Below, in pieces: positions 25,931-33,708 of a stretch of DNA of 64,000 nucleotides (positions within the stretch are counted from its first letter, which is position 1; the number at the start of each line of letters is the position of its first letter). A program made the position numbers and the translations under genes. The notes under the pieces were generated by a model. It was not told the origin of the DNA, did not search any database, and saw nothing but the letters and a program-made list of their open reading frames with translations. Origin of the DNA: DASRAU01 sp035638075 (GTDB taxonomy: Bacteria > Acidobacteriota > Polarisedimenticolia > Gp22-AA2); contig DASRAU010000017.1 of NCBI GenBank assembly GCA_035638075.1, positions 39,591-103,590 of the forward strand. The letters are read 5' to 3'.

Positions 25931-26693
25931 CGACCGGGTTCCACCGGCGCTTTGGACCGAGCCAGGTGTCCGCTTCTCCTACGTCAAGGCCTACGCGGCG
26001 ATCAGGCGCCGGTGCGGGTTCGATCCGGCGGCCGAGAACTACCTGATGTCATGGCCCAGCACCGAAACGATCGCAGCCGAGGCCGGTCTCGACCGCATCA
26101 CCGTTGTGAAGTCCATCCGGTGGCTCGACGATCACGATTTCATCTTCCACCAGGTGCGACCGAACAAGACGAGCGTCTACGTGGTCATCGACGATCGAGA
26201 GCGGTTCCGGGCCACGCGTCATGCGACCTCGAAGGCCAACGCGATCGAAGAGCTCGTGGCCTTTCGTGAGGCTCAAGCCGATGAATCGAGGAGCGCCCAT
26301 GCGGCAGCTGCACACCTTCGACGCCGGAAGCGGGTCGCCACTTCAGCGGCTGGACCTGTCCTGCAAGCCACAGGCCTGTTGCCCGGAGGACAACCACCCG
26401 GTAGCCGGCAGGACAACCACCCGGTAGCCGGCAGGACAGACAGATCTGTGGATCAGGGATCTGTGGATCAGGGAACAGAGAGCCAGGGATCCGTGGCTCG
26501 GCCAGGGCCGAGCCGCTTGTCTGCTGTTCCCCGGCTCAACGAATCGGACGATCAGGCTGGCGTCGCCGTGTTCCGGGTGCTCCGAGAGATGGCCGCCCAG
26601 AGCCGCATGCCTTCCACGGGGATGAGCGAGCGGGAGCAGGAGGCCCGGATCGCCGAGCTGCGCTCGCAAGCCGCTGCAATGAACAGTCGATGA
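25920..26693 (+). CDS. Winged-helix replication-initiator-like protein
   Basis: A 257-residue protein. Residues about 15-100 form a winged helix-turn-helix of the type found in phage replication and RepA-like proteins (WPSTETIAAEAGLDRITVVKS, read as WPSTETIAAEAGLDRITV, then a RWLDDHDFI wing). A flexible linker is encoded by direct DNA repeats (26388-26472). The C-terminal 50 residues are helical (AVFRVLREMAAQ ... EARIAELRSQAA). The arrangement, a DNA-binding N-domain with repeats inside its own gene, resembles lambda O and its origin. A plain transcription regulator is the alternative. The ATG at 25920 lies inside the previous gene's end. Confidence 0.6.
   Translation: MRRDDRVPPALWTEPGVRFSYVKAYAAIRRRCGFDPAAENYLMSWPSTETIAAEAGLDRITVVKSIRWLDDHDFIFHQVRPNKTSVYVVIDDRERFRATRHATSKANAIEELVAFREAQADESRSAHAAAAHLRRRKRVATSAAGPVLQATGLLPGGQPPGSRQDNHPVAGRTDRSVDQGSVDQGTESQGSVARPGPSRLSAVPRLNESDDQAGVAVFRVLREMAAQSRMPSTGMSEREQEARIAELRSQAAAMNSR
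26388..26502 (+). repeat. Direct repeats inside the winged-helix gene (possible origin)
   Basis: Two perfect 23-bp repeats (GGACAACCACCC plus GGTAGCCGGCA) occupy 26388-26410 and 26411-26433. They are followed by two perfect 15-bp repeats GATCTGTGGATCAGG at 26443-26457 and 26458-26472 and a degenerate third at 26488. Each TGTGGATCA is one base from a DnaA box read on the other strand. Iteron-like repeats inside an initiator gene suggest a replication origin. Confidence 0.55.
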
Positions 26694-26733
26694 AAAGAAC
26701 CTGGAGACGCCGGACAGGCGAGAGGAGAGAAGC

Positions 26734-27528
26734 ATGCTGATGGGCATGATTTCAAATTTGGCCGAGCGACTGAACCGACTGGAGCTCTGGCTTCCTGACG
26801 AGGTGATCGACGCCTGGGCGCAAGCGGCGGAGGCGGAAGAGGAGCAGTGCGCCGTCAAGTTCCCCGACCTGCACGAGCTGAGGCGGGAACGGTCCATGAA
26901 GCATCAGCTCCCGATGGACACGGACCCGGCGGAGGCCGTGCAGCAGGGGGCGAGGCTGCGTTACCTCGAGCAGTGGCAGCGCGAATCCCTGGCGTCGAAG
27001 AAGAAGTGGAACATGGAACTCGAGCGCAGGTGGGATCGGGCGGCGGACCTGACGCGCCACTACTTCATCGATCTGTACGAAACCCTGGGCGCCGAGATGG
27101 ACCGCCTGGCGGCTTCCGTGCCCGAGTGCGAGGACGTCCCACAAGCGGTTCCGTCGCGCGTGGCCGACTGCGCGAAGCTCGCCATCGGCATCAGGGAGCT
27201 CCTCGGCACCGATCCGATCAATCGAAGCACCGAAGAGAGGAGAAACCGGCCGCGCAAGTGGGGAATGCTGCTGTCCTACGTTCGCCCGAAGCTGCGGCAA
27301 TCCGTGGCGTCGCGGTGTCGGCTGGCCTTCGATTTCCCCGAGCAGATTCCCCACCTTCGCGCTCGGGTGATCAGGTCCGAAGCCCTCGAGGTCGCATACC
27401 TCGATGCGCCGGAGCTCATGCCCAAGGTCGCCGCGCTGGCGGGCAAGCACCGGGCGGTCCCGCGCCTGCTCGACCTGGCGGGCGAATGGGGTCGCGACCT
27501 CCTCGAGATGGCGGGGGCCGGGGCCTAA
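26734..27528 (+). CDS. Hypothetical element protein
   Basis: A 264-residue protein, largely helical, acidic at the N-terminus and basic in the middle (RRNRPRKWGMLLSYVRPKLRQ). No recognised domain, no signal peptide. The ATG at 26734 has AGGAGAGAAG upstream. It stands between the replication-like gene and the first structural-type phage gene, a place often used for portal-linked or scaffold genes in phages, but the length and sequence do not support portal, capsid or large terminase. Function unknown. Confidence 0.65.
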   Translation: MLMGMISNLAERLNRLELWLPDEVIDAWAQAAEAEEEQCAVKFPDLHELRRERSMKHQLPMDTDPAEAVQQGARLRYLEQWQRESLASKKKWNMELERRWDRAADLTRHYFIDLYETLGAEMDRLAASVPECEDVPQAVPSRVADCAKLAIGIRELLGTDPINRSTEERRNRPRKWGMLLSYVRPKLRQSVASRCRLAFDFPEQIPHLRARVIRSEALEVAYLDAPELMPKVAALAGKHRAVPRLLDLAGEWGRDLLEMAGAGA

Positions 27529-27578
27529 ACGGGCGTGCAGTGGACCACTGACCTGAACCCTTCCAAGGAGGAGCCGTC

Positions 27579-28001
27579 ATGAAGGGACCGATCATCCAGG
27601 CAACCAAGCTGCAGAGCGCAGTCACCCCGACCGCGGGCGCGGCCGGCGCGACGAACATCAACGGCAGCATCATCGACATGGCCGGCTTCGACGCCTGCCT
27701 GATCGCCGTTCACTTCGGTGCGATCGTGGCCGGAGCTCTCACGTCCATCAAGGCGCAGCAGGGCGACGACTCCGGCCTGTCGGACGCGGCCGACGTCGCC
27801 GGCTCGTCAGTAACGGTCGCCGACACGGACGACGACAAGGTCTTCTACATCGACGTGCGCCCGCGCAAGCGTTACCTGCGCCTCGTCGTGAGCAGGGCGA
27901 CGCAGAACGCGACCGTCTGCGCCAGCTACCTACAGTACGACGCCCACGACGAGCCATCGGCGCAGCTCGCCGCCGTCACGGGCGCGACGGTCACGGCTTA
28001 G
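27579..28001 (+). CDS. Small phage structural-type protein
   Basis: A 140-residue protein resembling small virion proteins that follow capsid genes in many tailed phages. Family-like features are IDMAGFDACLIAVHFGAI, SIKAQQGDDSGLSDAADVAGSSVTVAD (quoted in two parts: SIKAQQGDD and DAADVAGS) and YIDVRPRKRYLRLVVSRAT. The fold is probably beta-rich and may decorate or complete heads. The ribosome site AAGGAGGAG is strong. I assign it from pattern memory of the family, not a search. It is notable that no major capsid gene accompanies it. Confidence 0.55.
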   Translation: MKGPIIQATKLQSAVTPTAGAAGATNINGSIIDMAGFDACLIAVHFGAIVAGALTSIKAQQGDDSGLSDAADVAGSSVTVADTDDDKVFYIDVRPRKRYLRLVVSRATQNATVCASYLQYDAHDEPSAQLAAVTGATVTA

Positions 28002-28198
28002 TAGCAGCTCCGGCCGTAATCCACCGAGGGGGATAGGGGGTTGAAATCTCTAGGGATCGACGGTTGGACCGGCCGAGCCGCCTCGCGCTCGCGGCCGCGG
28101 GTCGCGGTAGGGGGTCGCTGCGCAGACACCTGCAGCCTTTTCCGCGGGGCGGCTCGGCGACGCCAGAGCCGCGCCGTAACCGAAAGGAGCTGACGCCA

Positions 28199-28447
28199 AT
28201 GAAGGTGAAGCTGACTCAGTCGATCGTGGGAGGCGTAGAGAACCAGTGGTCCTTCCAGAAGGGCCAGGTGCTCTCGTGTCCGGACGACGTCGCCAAGAGG
28301 CTGATCTCCGCGATGGCCGCGGTGAAGGTCAGCGACACCGTCCCCGAGGACGCAGAGTACCCCGCGCTCACCGATGCGGAGAAGGAGGACGCCGGGGCTG
28401 GACGGGCCAAGAAGCGCCTCGCACGCGCGCGGCTGGCCGGCGCGTGA
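28199..28447 (+). CDS. Small phage-type protein upstream of small terminase
   Basis: An 82-residue protein beginning MKVKLTQSIVGG, with a beta-rich N-terminal half (WSFQKGQVLSCPDDVAKRLI) and a charged C-terminus. Similar short proteins sit in phage structural clusters, but no function is known to me. The ATG has AAAGGAG nine bases upstream. Its TGA overlaps the GTG start of the small terminase gene (GTGA). The 200 bp before it (28002-28198) hold no gene and could contain a packaging site. Confidence 0.6.
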   Translation: MKVKLTQSIVGGVENQWSFQKGQVLSCPDDVAKRLISAMAAVKVSDTVPEDAEYPALTDAEKEDAGAGRAKKRLARARLAGA

Positions 28448-28956
28448 CCAAGTGGAACGGGCCGCCCCCGACCCCGCGCGCACTCCGCGTCGCACGGGGG
28501 AACCCCGGCAAGCGGCCCATCCCTCGGGAGACTCTGAAGCCGGCTGCCGGCGCCGAGCCACCGCCGCGACTCAATCAGGCCGCGCGGGAAGAGTGGGACA
28601 GGCTCGTCCCCGAGCTGCACCGGCTGGGCCTCCTGACGCAGCTCGACCGGGCGGCGCTCGCCGCCTACTGCGATGCCTGGGCGCTCTACAGGCGGGCGGC
28701 GGATCGGCTCGAGGAAGACGGCGACGTCGTCACGGCCGGAAACGGCACTCTGATCCCGCACCCATCCGTCGCGATCGCAATCAGGGCCATGCAGAAGATC
28801 CGTGAGCTCAGCTCCGAGTTCGGCTTCACGCCGGCGGCGCGCACTCGCATCGAGATGGCGGCCGCGGAGGAAGACGACTCCGACGAGGCCTTCTTCACGG
28901 GCCCCAGGCCGCTCGAGCCGGCAACGAAGCGGCGCGTACGCGAGGAACAGCGATGA
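28444..28956 (+). CDS. Phage terminase small subunit, P27 family
   Basis: A 170-residue DNA-recognition subunit for genome packaging. It has the family's hallmark start, PTPRALRVARGNPGKRPIP, followed by PPRLNQAAREEWDRLVPEL, HRLGLLTQLDRAALAAYC and FGFTPAARTRI. The GTG at 28444 overlaps the preceding TGA. In complete phages the large ATPase subunit follows; here a second small-subunit-like gene follows instead, overlapping by four bases. The protein would therefore have to use a large subunit from another phage if it is active. Confidence 0.88.
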   Translation: MTKWNGPPPTPRALRVARGNPGKRPIPRETLKPAAGAEPPPRLNQAAREEWDRLVPELHRLGLLTQLDRAALAAYCDAWALYRRAADRLEEDGDVVTAGNGTLIPHPSVAIAIRAMQKIRELSSEFGFTPAARTRIEMAAAEEDDSDEAFFTGPRPLEPATKRRVREEQR

Positions 28957-29354
28957 GCGATCCCGGGCGCCCGAAGTGCCCGATCGCACTGGATCCGGTC
29001 GCTCAAGACGCATGGGACCTCATCGTGCCGGAGCTCGAGCGAATCGGCCTGCTGACTGTGCTCGACCTGGGCACGCTGGCGGCCTTCTGCGTGGCCTACG
29101 GGCAGATGGGGATGACCGCGGAGATCCTGGAGCGCGAGGGCCGGCTCGTGACGCTACCCGACGGGACGCCGGCCGTGCACCCGGCTCAGGAAATCCAGTT
29201 CCAGGCGATGGATCAGATCTTGGTTCTCGGCAAGGCCTTGGGCCTCTCGCCGGCGGCGCGCGCTCGCCTGGGATTCGGGCCCCTGGACGAGGCACCGAAC
29301 CCGGACCGCCGCGGCCTTCGTGCTGTGCCACCCCCAGAGGGAGAAAAAAAGTGA
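28953..29354 (+). CDS. Second, divergent P27-type small terminase subunit
   Basis: A 133-residue protein that aligns with the core of the preceding gene: LDPVAQDAWDLIVPELERIG, LLTVLDLGTLAAFCVAYGQ and LGLSPAARARLGFG. It lacks the N-terminal ARGNPGKRP segment, so it is either an internal duplication or a heteromeric partner. The ATGA overlap with the first copy and the GTGA overlap with the protease show tight coupling. GAGGAACAG serves as ribosome site. Tandem P27 genes without a large subunit are unusual. Confidence 0.75.
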   Translation: MSDPGRPKCPIALDPVAQDAWDLIVPELERIGLLTVLDLGTLAAFCVAYGQMGMTAEILEREGRLVTLPDGTPAVHPAQEIQFQAMDQILVLGKALGLSPAARARLGFGPLDEAPNPDRRGLRAVPPPEGEKK

Positions 29355-30025
29355 GAGCCGAATCGCGACCATCTGAGCAGGCGGAGACCCGGGCCTTTGT
29401 TTCGAGCATGCGGGTCGCCGGCACCGAGAAGGCCCCGGTCCTCAGCGGCTACGCCGTCCGCTACAACGTGCCGTCTGAAGACATGGGGGGCTGGCGTGAG
29501 GTCATCAAGCCAGGCGCGTGCTCGGCGTGCATCGGCCGCGATGACATCCGGGCCCTGTGGAATCACGACGATGGCCTGGTCCTCGGCCGCACAAGCGCCG
29601 GGACGCTCGCTCTAACCGAGGATTCAACCGGCGTCCACTTCCGGATCGACCTGCCCGACGCCTCGTGGGTCCGCGACCGGCTGATCAGCATCAAGCGCCG
29701 CGATGTCACCGGGTGCTCGTTCGGGTTCTTCGTCGAGCGCGACGAGTGGTCGATCGTCGGCAACCAGAAGGTGCGGAACATCCTGAAGTTCAAGGAAATC
29801 GTCGAGATCAGCCCGGGTGTGACCTTCCCGGCCTACCCGCAGACGGATGTTGCGCTCGCCTCGATGCGGAGCTGGTTCGGGCGGCCCTCGCGGCCGTGGG
29901 GCGACGACGATATCCGGTTCCTGCGCCAGCGGCTTCGGCTGATGCGGATGCAGCTCGACAGGGGCGACGACCGGGATTGCGAGGCTCTCCGCGACGAAGC
30001 CACGCTTCGCAGGGGGCGCCGATGA
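29351..30025 (+). CDS. HK97-family prohead protease
   Basis: A 224-residue S78-type protease that matures phage procapsids. Visible features: SGYAVRYNVPSEDMGGWREV at the N-terminus, the catalytic His in ALWNHDDGLVLGRT, and the catalytic Ser in RDVTGCSFGFFVERDEW, followed by EIVEISPGVTFPAYPQT. The GTG at 29351 overlaps the stop of the second terminase gene. Normally it stands between portal and major capsid genes, and both are missing here. All active-site residues appear intact. Confidence 0.9.
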   Translation: MRAESRPSEQAETRAFVSSMRVAGTEKAPVLSGYAVRYNVPSEDMGGWREVIKPGACSACIGRDDIRALWNHDDGLVLGRTSAGTLALTEDSTGVHFRIDLPDASWVRDRLISIKRRDVTGCSFGFFVERDEWSIVGNQKVRNILKFKEIVEISPGVTFPAYPQTDVALASMRSWFGRPSRPWGDDDIRFLRQRLRLMRMQLDRGDDRDCEALRDEATLRRGRR

Positions 30026-30615
30026 AGACCGTCGACGAGCTCCTCGAAGAGCTGGAATTCGCCGGCGTCGACTCCGGTCCGCTCGAGGGGCTCTGGGGCC
30101 GGAGAACCCATTTCCAGAAGCTCGGCGAGCGGGTTCCAGAGCCGGTTTCCGTGGAGGCCATGGACCGCCGGCGCCGGGATCTCGAGTCCCTCCGGCGGGA
30201 CCTGGGGGAGAGCAGCGAGATCTACCGCAGCGCCCAGGCGCAGCTGCTGCAGCTCGAGGCGGAGCGCCAGGCGGCGCTGAGGCGAAGGCAGGAGATCGCC
30301 GCCGCGGAGGAGGAGGCTCGATTGACGGCGGCGCGCCGCACGCGCCGGGTCCTGCTCGAGATCTACGCGCGATGCGCGGACGAAGTGGGCCGCCTCGCCG
30401 CGGAGCCCTGCGGGTCCGTCCAGGAATTCCTGCCGGAACAGATCGTCGCGGTCTACCGACGGGGGCTCTGGGCGGCCCGCACGCTCGACCATCCGGCCCT
30501 CTCGGTGCCGGCAGAGGACCCAACGCGGATCGGATTCGCGCTCCTGGCGCGCGTGCCGGCGGCGCTACGAGAGGCAGTCGAGGCGAAGTGCACGGATTTC
30601 AGGAAAACGGCATAG
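30022..30615 (+). CDS. Coiled-coil element protein
   Basis: A 197-residue protein whose residues about 45-110 form a strong coiled coil rich in Arg, Glu, Leu and Gln (RRRDLESLRRDLGESSE, AQLLQLEAERQAALRRR). The C-terminal half is globular and helical, with one Cys near residue 117. It follows the protease with a four-base ATGA overlap, the place where a major capsid gene is expected. The sequence is not capsid-like but might be scaffold-like. Function unknown. Confidence 0.6.
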   Translation: MKTVDELLEELEFAGVDSGPLEGLWGRRTHFQKLGERVPEPVSVEAMDRRRRDLESLRRDLGESSEIYRSAQAQLLQLEAERQAALRRRQEIAAAEEEARLTAARRTRRVLLEIYARCADEVGRLAAEPCGSVQEFLPEQIVAVYRRGLWAARTLDHPALSVPAEDPTRIGFALLARVPAALREAVEAKCTDFRKTA

Positions 30616-30647
30616 CCCGCGCCACGGCGCAGAGGAGGGGTACTACG

Positions 30648-31061
30648 ATGCAAGCAGAGGCAGGACAGTTCATCACGGGCGAGGAGCTCATCGCGAGGGG
30701 CAGGATGGTCCTCGAGCTCCCGAGCGGCATCAAGGTGCTCATCGCGAGGCTCGGCCGTCACGAGGTCGTCGAATGCACCGGCAACCTCGTGGACGTCAGC
30801 AACCTGGCTCAGGATGCTGAGGCCGGTTCCAAGCGCGGCGCGCGAGGACCGGATCTCAAGGCCATCGCTGAGGCAGAGCGCAAGCTGGTCTTGAAGGCGG
30901 TGATCGCGCCGAAGCTCTTCGCCGACCGTTCGGACGGTCCCACGCCCGACGACTTCACTCAGGAGGAGCTGCTGCTCCTCCTCGCCGCCATCGTCAAGCT
31001 CGCCGGCTGGACCAAGGAGGCCGGCGCAGAGGTCCTCCCTTTGTCCAAAACCGACGCCTGA
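30648..31061 (+). CDS. Tail assembly chaperone (G-like)
   Basis: A 137-residue acidic protein immediately upstream of the tape measure gene, the conserved place of the lambda G-type chaperone that coats the tape measure during tail assembly. Length matches lambda gpG (140 residues). AGAGGAGGGG precedes the ATG. Near its end is the slippery heptamer CCCTTTG (31037-31043), from which a -1 shift enters the next small frame. Sequence similarity to known chaperones is low, so position, size and frameshift site carry the call. Confidence 0.65.
   Translation: MQAEAGQFITGEELIARGRMVLELPSGIKVLIARLGRHEVVECTGNLVDVSNLAQDAEAGSKRGARGPDLKAIAEAERKLVLKAVIAPKLFADRSDGPTPDDFTQEELLLLLAAIVKLAGWTKEAGAEVLPLSKTDA
31037..31043 (+). 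other. Probable -1 programmed frameshift site
   Basis: C CCT TTG fits the X XXY YYZ rule in the zero frame of the chaperone gene, six codons before its stop. After a -1 slip the frame stays open through 31061 and into the 57-codon frame, ending at 31234, to give a product of about 195 residues. This is the layout of the phage G/GT tail chaperone pair. Confidence 0.65.
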
Positions 31062-31234
31062 TGGAGGCGATCGACGCCATGGGGCGGCGGTACGGCGTGC
31101 TCCCGTCGACTGTCCTCGGGGTTCTCGACCCGTTGAAGGCGGGAGCGATCGACCTGCACGCCTTCAATGCGGGAGTGGTAGCGGAGGCGAGGGCAGCGGC
31201 GAAAGCCCGCTGGGAGGCGAATCGACGTGGGTGA
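31061..31234 (+). CDS. T-domain of tail assembly chaperone (frameshift extension)
   Basis: A 57-codon frame beginning MEAIDAMGRRYGVLPSTVL. Its ATG overlaps the chaperone's TGA by one base (TGATG), and it is in the -1 frame relative to the chaperone. It is probably made mainly as the C-terminal extension of a frameshifted GT-type fusion, though re-initiation is also possible. The RRYGVLPSTVLG motif resembles the short RYG-x-P-S-x-L segment seen in T-domains of many phages. It overlaps the tape measure start by eight bases. Confidence 0.6.
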   Translation: MEAIDAMGRRYGVLPSTVLGVLDPLKAGAIDLHAFNAGVVAEARAAAKARWEANRRG

Positions 31235-33239
31235 CACGACTCGCACGGTCAACATCCTCATCAAGGCCCGCAACGAGGCCGACGCGGCGCTCAGCAATGT
31301 CGGCCTGTCGCTCGGCAAGATCGCCATCGCCGCCGGCGCGGCGACCGTCGCCGCCGGCGCCGCCGCCTATGCCCTGAAGCAGGTCACCGAGGCAGCCATC
31401 GAGCAGGAGAACGCCGACGTGCGCATGGCCGTGGCGCTCGCCTCGGTGGGGGAGAACTCGGCCGCCAGCCGCAAGGCGCTCCACGACCTGGCCAGCGAGC
31501 TCGAGAAGTCGAGCCGGCAGAGCGACGAAGCCCTGCAGGACATGATGTCGACGCTCCTCCAGGTCGGCCGGATCGGCGTCGAGCAGATGCCGCGTGTGGC
31601 GCGCGCGACCGTGGACCTGGCCGCGGTGATGCGCACTGACCTGGCATCCGCGGCCGACGTCATGGCCAAGGCCGCGCAGGGCAACACCTCGCAGCTCCGG
31701 CGCTACGGCATCGTCCTTGACGAGTCCATCGAGCCGAGCCAGCGCTTCGCCGCGCTTCTCTCGCTCATCGAAAAGAACATGGGCGGGACCGCCGCGGCGA
31801 TCGGCAAGACCCTCGCCGGGTCGCTGCAGGGCATCGCCAACGACTGGGACAACTTCATCCAAGCGCTCGGGACGTCGATCTATCAGAGCCAGGCCCTGCG
31901 CGACATCCTCGACGACGTTTCGAAGGCGATCCAGGAGGGGGCGGGCTGGGTCGAGTCGCACCGCGAGTCCATCGACGCCTGGGTCCGGTCGCTGCTGCGT
32001 GCCTCCCTGGGCTTCGCCGAGCTCGGGGGCAGCGCCCTGGACGTCGCCGCCTCGCTCGCCGCGATCGACCTGCAGATCCGGGAGGCTACCGGGCACATCA
32101 CGGGGCCGTCGTCCTACGGCGAGGCGATGGCCCAGCTCGACCGGTCCCTCATCGACCTGGCTCAGAAGACGGCGCCGGCGTTGCGCGGCGAGCTCGACCG
32201 TCTCAAGGCGGCCCTCGACGCGACCGACCGGAGCGCCGGGAACGCCAAGAGGACGCTGCTGGCCATGCACGCGCCCACCGGCGCTGGATCCGCCAAGGGC
32301 ATCATCGACGTCGCCGACTCGATCAAGAACTTCGGCACGCTGGCCCAGCCGGCCAACAAGGAAGCGGTGCAGTTCGATTTCGTCCTGCAGAACATGGCCG
32401 AGCACGCCATGGAGGGAAGCGTCGAGCTTTCGAAGCTTGACACTCTGCTCCAGCAGCTCGGGATCACCACGATGCCGCAGCTCGCGATGCAGGCTGCGAT
32501 GGTCGACTCGGCGCTGAACCAGCTCGTTCTGGCACGCGAGAACGGGATGCCCGATGAGCAGTTTGACGCCATCCTCGGGCCCCTCATGGAGATCGTGAAG
32601 ACGCTGCCGCAGTGGGGCGACCAGACGTCTGTTGTTTTCCAGCGCCTCGCCGACGACATTCAGAGCAGCTCCGACGCCTTCGGCAATCTCAGCGATGCGA
32701 TGGGCGCGCAGCTGCAGGCCTCGGCGGGTATGCTCTCCGACACGCTGATCGACGCGGCGCTGGGTGCGAAGGTCGTCTGGCACGACTTCTTCAAGCAGCT
32801 GCTCGCCGATCTCCTGAAGGCGATTGCCAGAGCGGCGATTCTCGACGCGCTGACGTTTGGCATGGGCGCCGCCGGGAGCGGGATCAACGAGGCGAACCCG
32901 TTGCCGATTGGCGACGGTCGCGTGGCCCTTGCGAGCGGCGGACTCGTACGGGGTGGCATCCCCGGGCGGGATTCGGTGGCGGCCATGCTGATGCCGGGGG
33001 AGATTGTCCTGCCGGCGTCGCTGTCGGAGGACTTCCGGGCGTTTGCCGCCGCGGCGCGCGGCATGGCGAATACGCAACCTGGCTCGGGGCCGACCATGGG
33101 CCGGGACCCCGTCCAGGTGTTCAACCAGATTCTCCCGGTTCGGGACCGTGAGTCGGAGGTCGCCGATCTCATCGCCGACATCAGTCGCGCGGTGGAGCGC
33201 CGCGGCTTCCATCTCGTCGCCTCCCGCGTTCTCTCGTGA
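31227..33239 (+). CDS. Phage tail tape measure protein
   Basis: A 670-residue protein that sets tail length. The N-terminus (KARNEADAALSNVGLSLGKI) is followed by an Ala/Gly-rich hydrophobic segment at about 30-55. Long helical stretches contain VRMAVALASVGENSA and DLAAVMRTDLASAADVMAKA, typical of tape measures. The C-terminus has FFKQLLADLLKAIARAAI and the usual GGLVRGGIPGRDSV ... MPGEIVLP. Start is the GTG at 31227. At roughly 1.5 angstrom per residue it would measure a tail near 100 nm. No tail tube, tip or baseplate genes follow. Confidence 0.9.
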   Translation: MGDTTRTVNILIKARNEADAALSNVGLSLGKIAIAAGAATVAAGAAAYALKQVTEAAIEQENADVRMAVALASVGENSAASRKALHDLASELEKSSRQSDEALQDMMSTLLQVGRIGVEQMPRVARATVDLAAVMRTDLASAADVMAKAAQGNTSQLRRYGIVLDESIEPSQRFAALLSLIEKNMGGTAAAIGKTLAGSLQGIANDWDNFIQALGTSIYQSQALRDILDDVSKAIQEGAGWVESHRESIDAWVRSLLRASLGFAELGGSALDVAASLAAIDLQIREATGHITGPSSYGEAMAQLDRSLIDLAQKTAPALRGELDRLKAALDATDRSAGNAKRTLLAMHAPTGAGSAKGIIDVADSIKNFGTLAQPANKEAVQFDFVLQNMAEHAMEGSVELSKLDTLLQQLGITTMPQLAMQAAMVDSALNQLVLARENGMPDEQFDAILGPLMEIVKTLPQWGDQTSVVFQRLADDIQSSSDAFGNLSDAMGAQLQASAGMLSDTLIDAALGAKVVWHDFFKQLLADLLKAIARAAILDALTFGMGAAGSGINEANPLPIGDGRVALASGGLVRGGIPGRDSVAAMLMPGEIVLPASLSEDFRAFAAAARGMANTQPGSGPTMGRDPVQVFNQILPVRDRESEVADLIADISRAVERRGFHLVASRVLS

Positions 33240-33264
33240 TGCGGCGGAAGTGGCGGGGGGCGGT

Positions 33265-33621
33265 GTGAGCCTCGAGGCCCGGGAGTTCATCCGCGCGGCT
33301 CTCGAGGACCGCGCCCGTGCCGCCGACGTGCCGGCTGCGGCGCTCCCGGTCGTTCTGGGACAGCTCGCCGAGCTGCAGGCCGTCTTCCTGGCGCGCCTCG
33401 TGAGCAACGGGAACGGCCACGCCGCGCCTCCGACGCCGTCGGCGCCGCCGGAGACGGAACGACTCCTGACCGCAGAGCAGGCGGCCGAGCTGCTCGGTGT
33501 TGCGCCGCGCTGGCTCTACCGGCACGCCGACCAGATCCCGGGCGCGCGCCGGCTGTCGCGGAAGTGCCTTCGGTTCACCGAGGCCGGCCTCCGGCGCTAC
33601 CTGGCCAACGCGCGCCGCTGA
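33265..33621 (+). CDS. Helix-turn-helix (excisionase-type) DNA-binding protein
   Basis: A 118-residue protein. The last 55 residues form an HTH_17/MerR-like winged helix (LLTAEQAAELLGVAPRWLYR ... RLSRKCLRFTEAGLRRYL), the fold used by many phage excisionases. The N-terminal half is an Ala-rich helix and a Pro-rich linker. GTG at 33265 is preceded by GGGGGGCGG; an upstream GTG at 33250 would add five residues. Its place between the tail gene and the recombinases fits a recombination directionality factor, but a repressor-like role is possible. Confidence 0.7.
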   Translation: MSLEAREFIRAALEDRARAADVPAAALPVVLGQLAELQAVFLARLVSNGNGHAAPPTPSAPPETERLLTAEQAAELLGVAPRWLYRHADQIPGARRLSRKCLRFTEAGLRRYLANARR

Positions 33622-33708
33622 GACCCTTGCCGCAGAGGGGCTTCGCGTTTCCTGGCCAGGTGACGATAATGGAGCCAGCTTCGCCGCGCAGAAGGACAGG
33701 GGGGAACC

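Noticed and set aside
28002..28198. A coding gene in the 197-bp gap before the 82-residue phage gene
   Set aside because: No start with a ribosome site gives a plausible product. The gap, just before the terminase genes, could hold a packaging site, but I see no repeat or known cos-like symmetry to support it.
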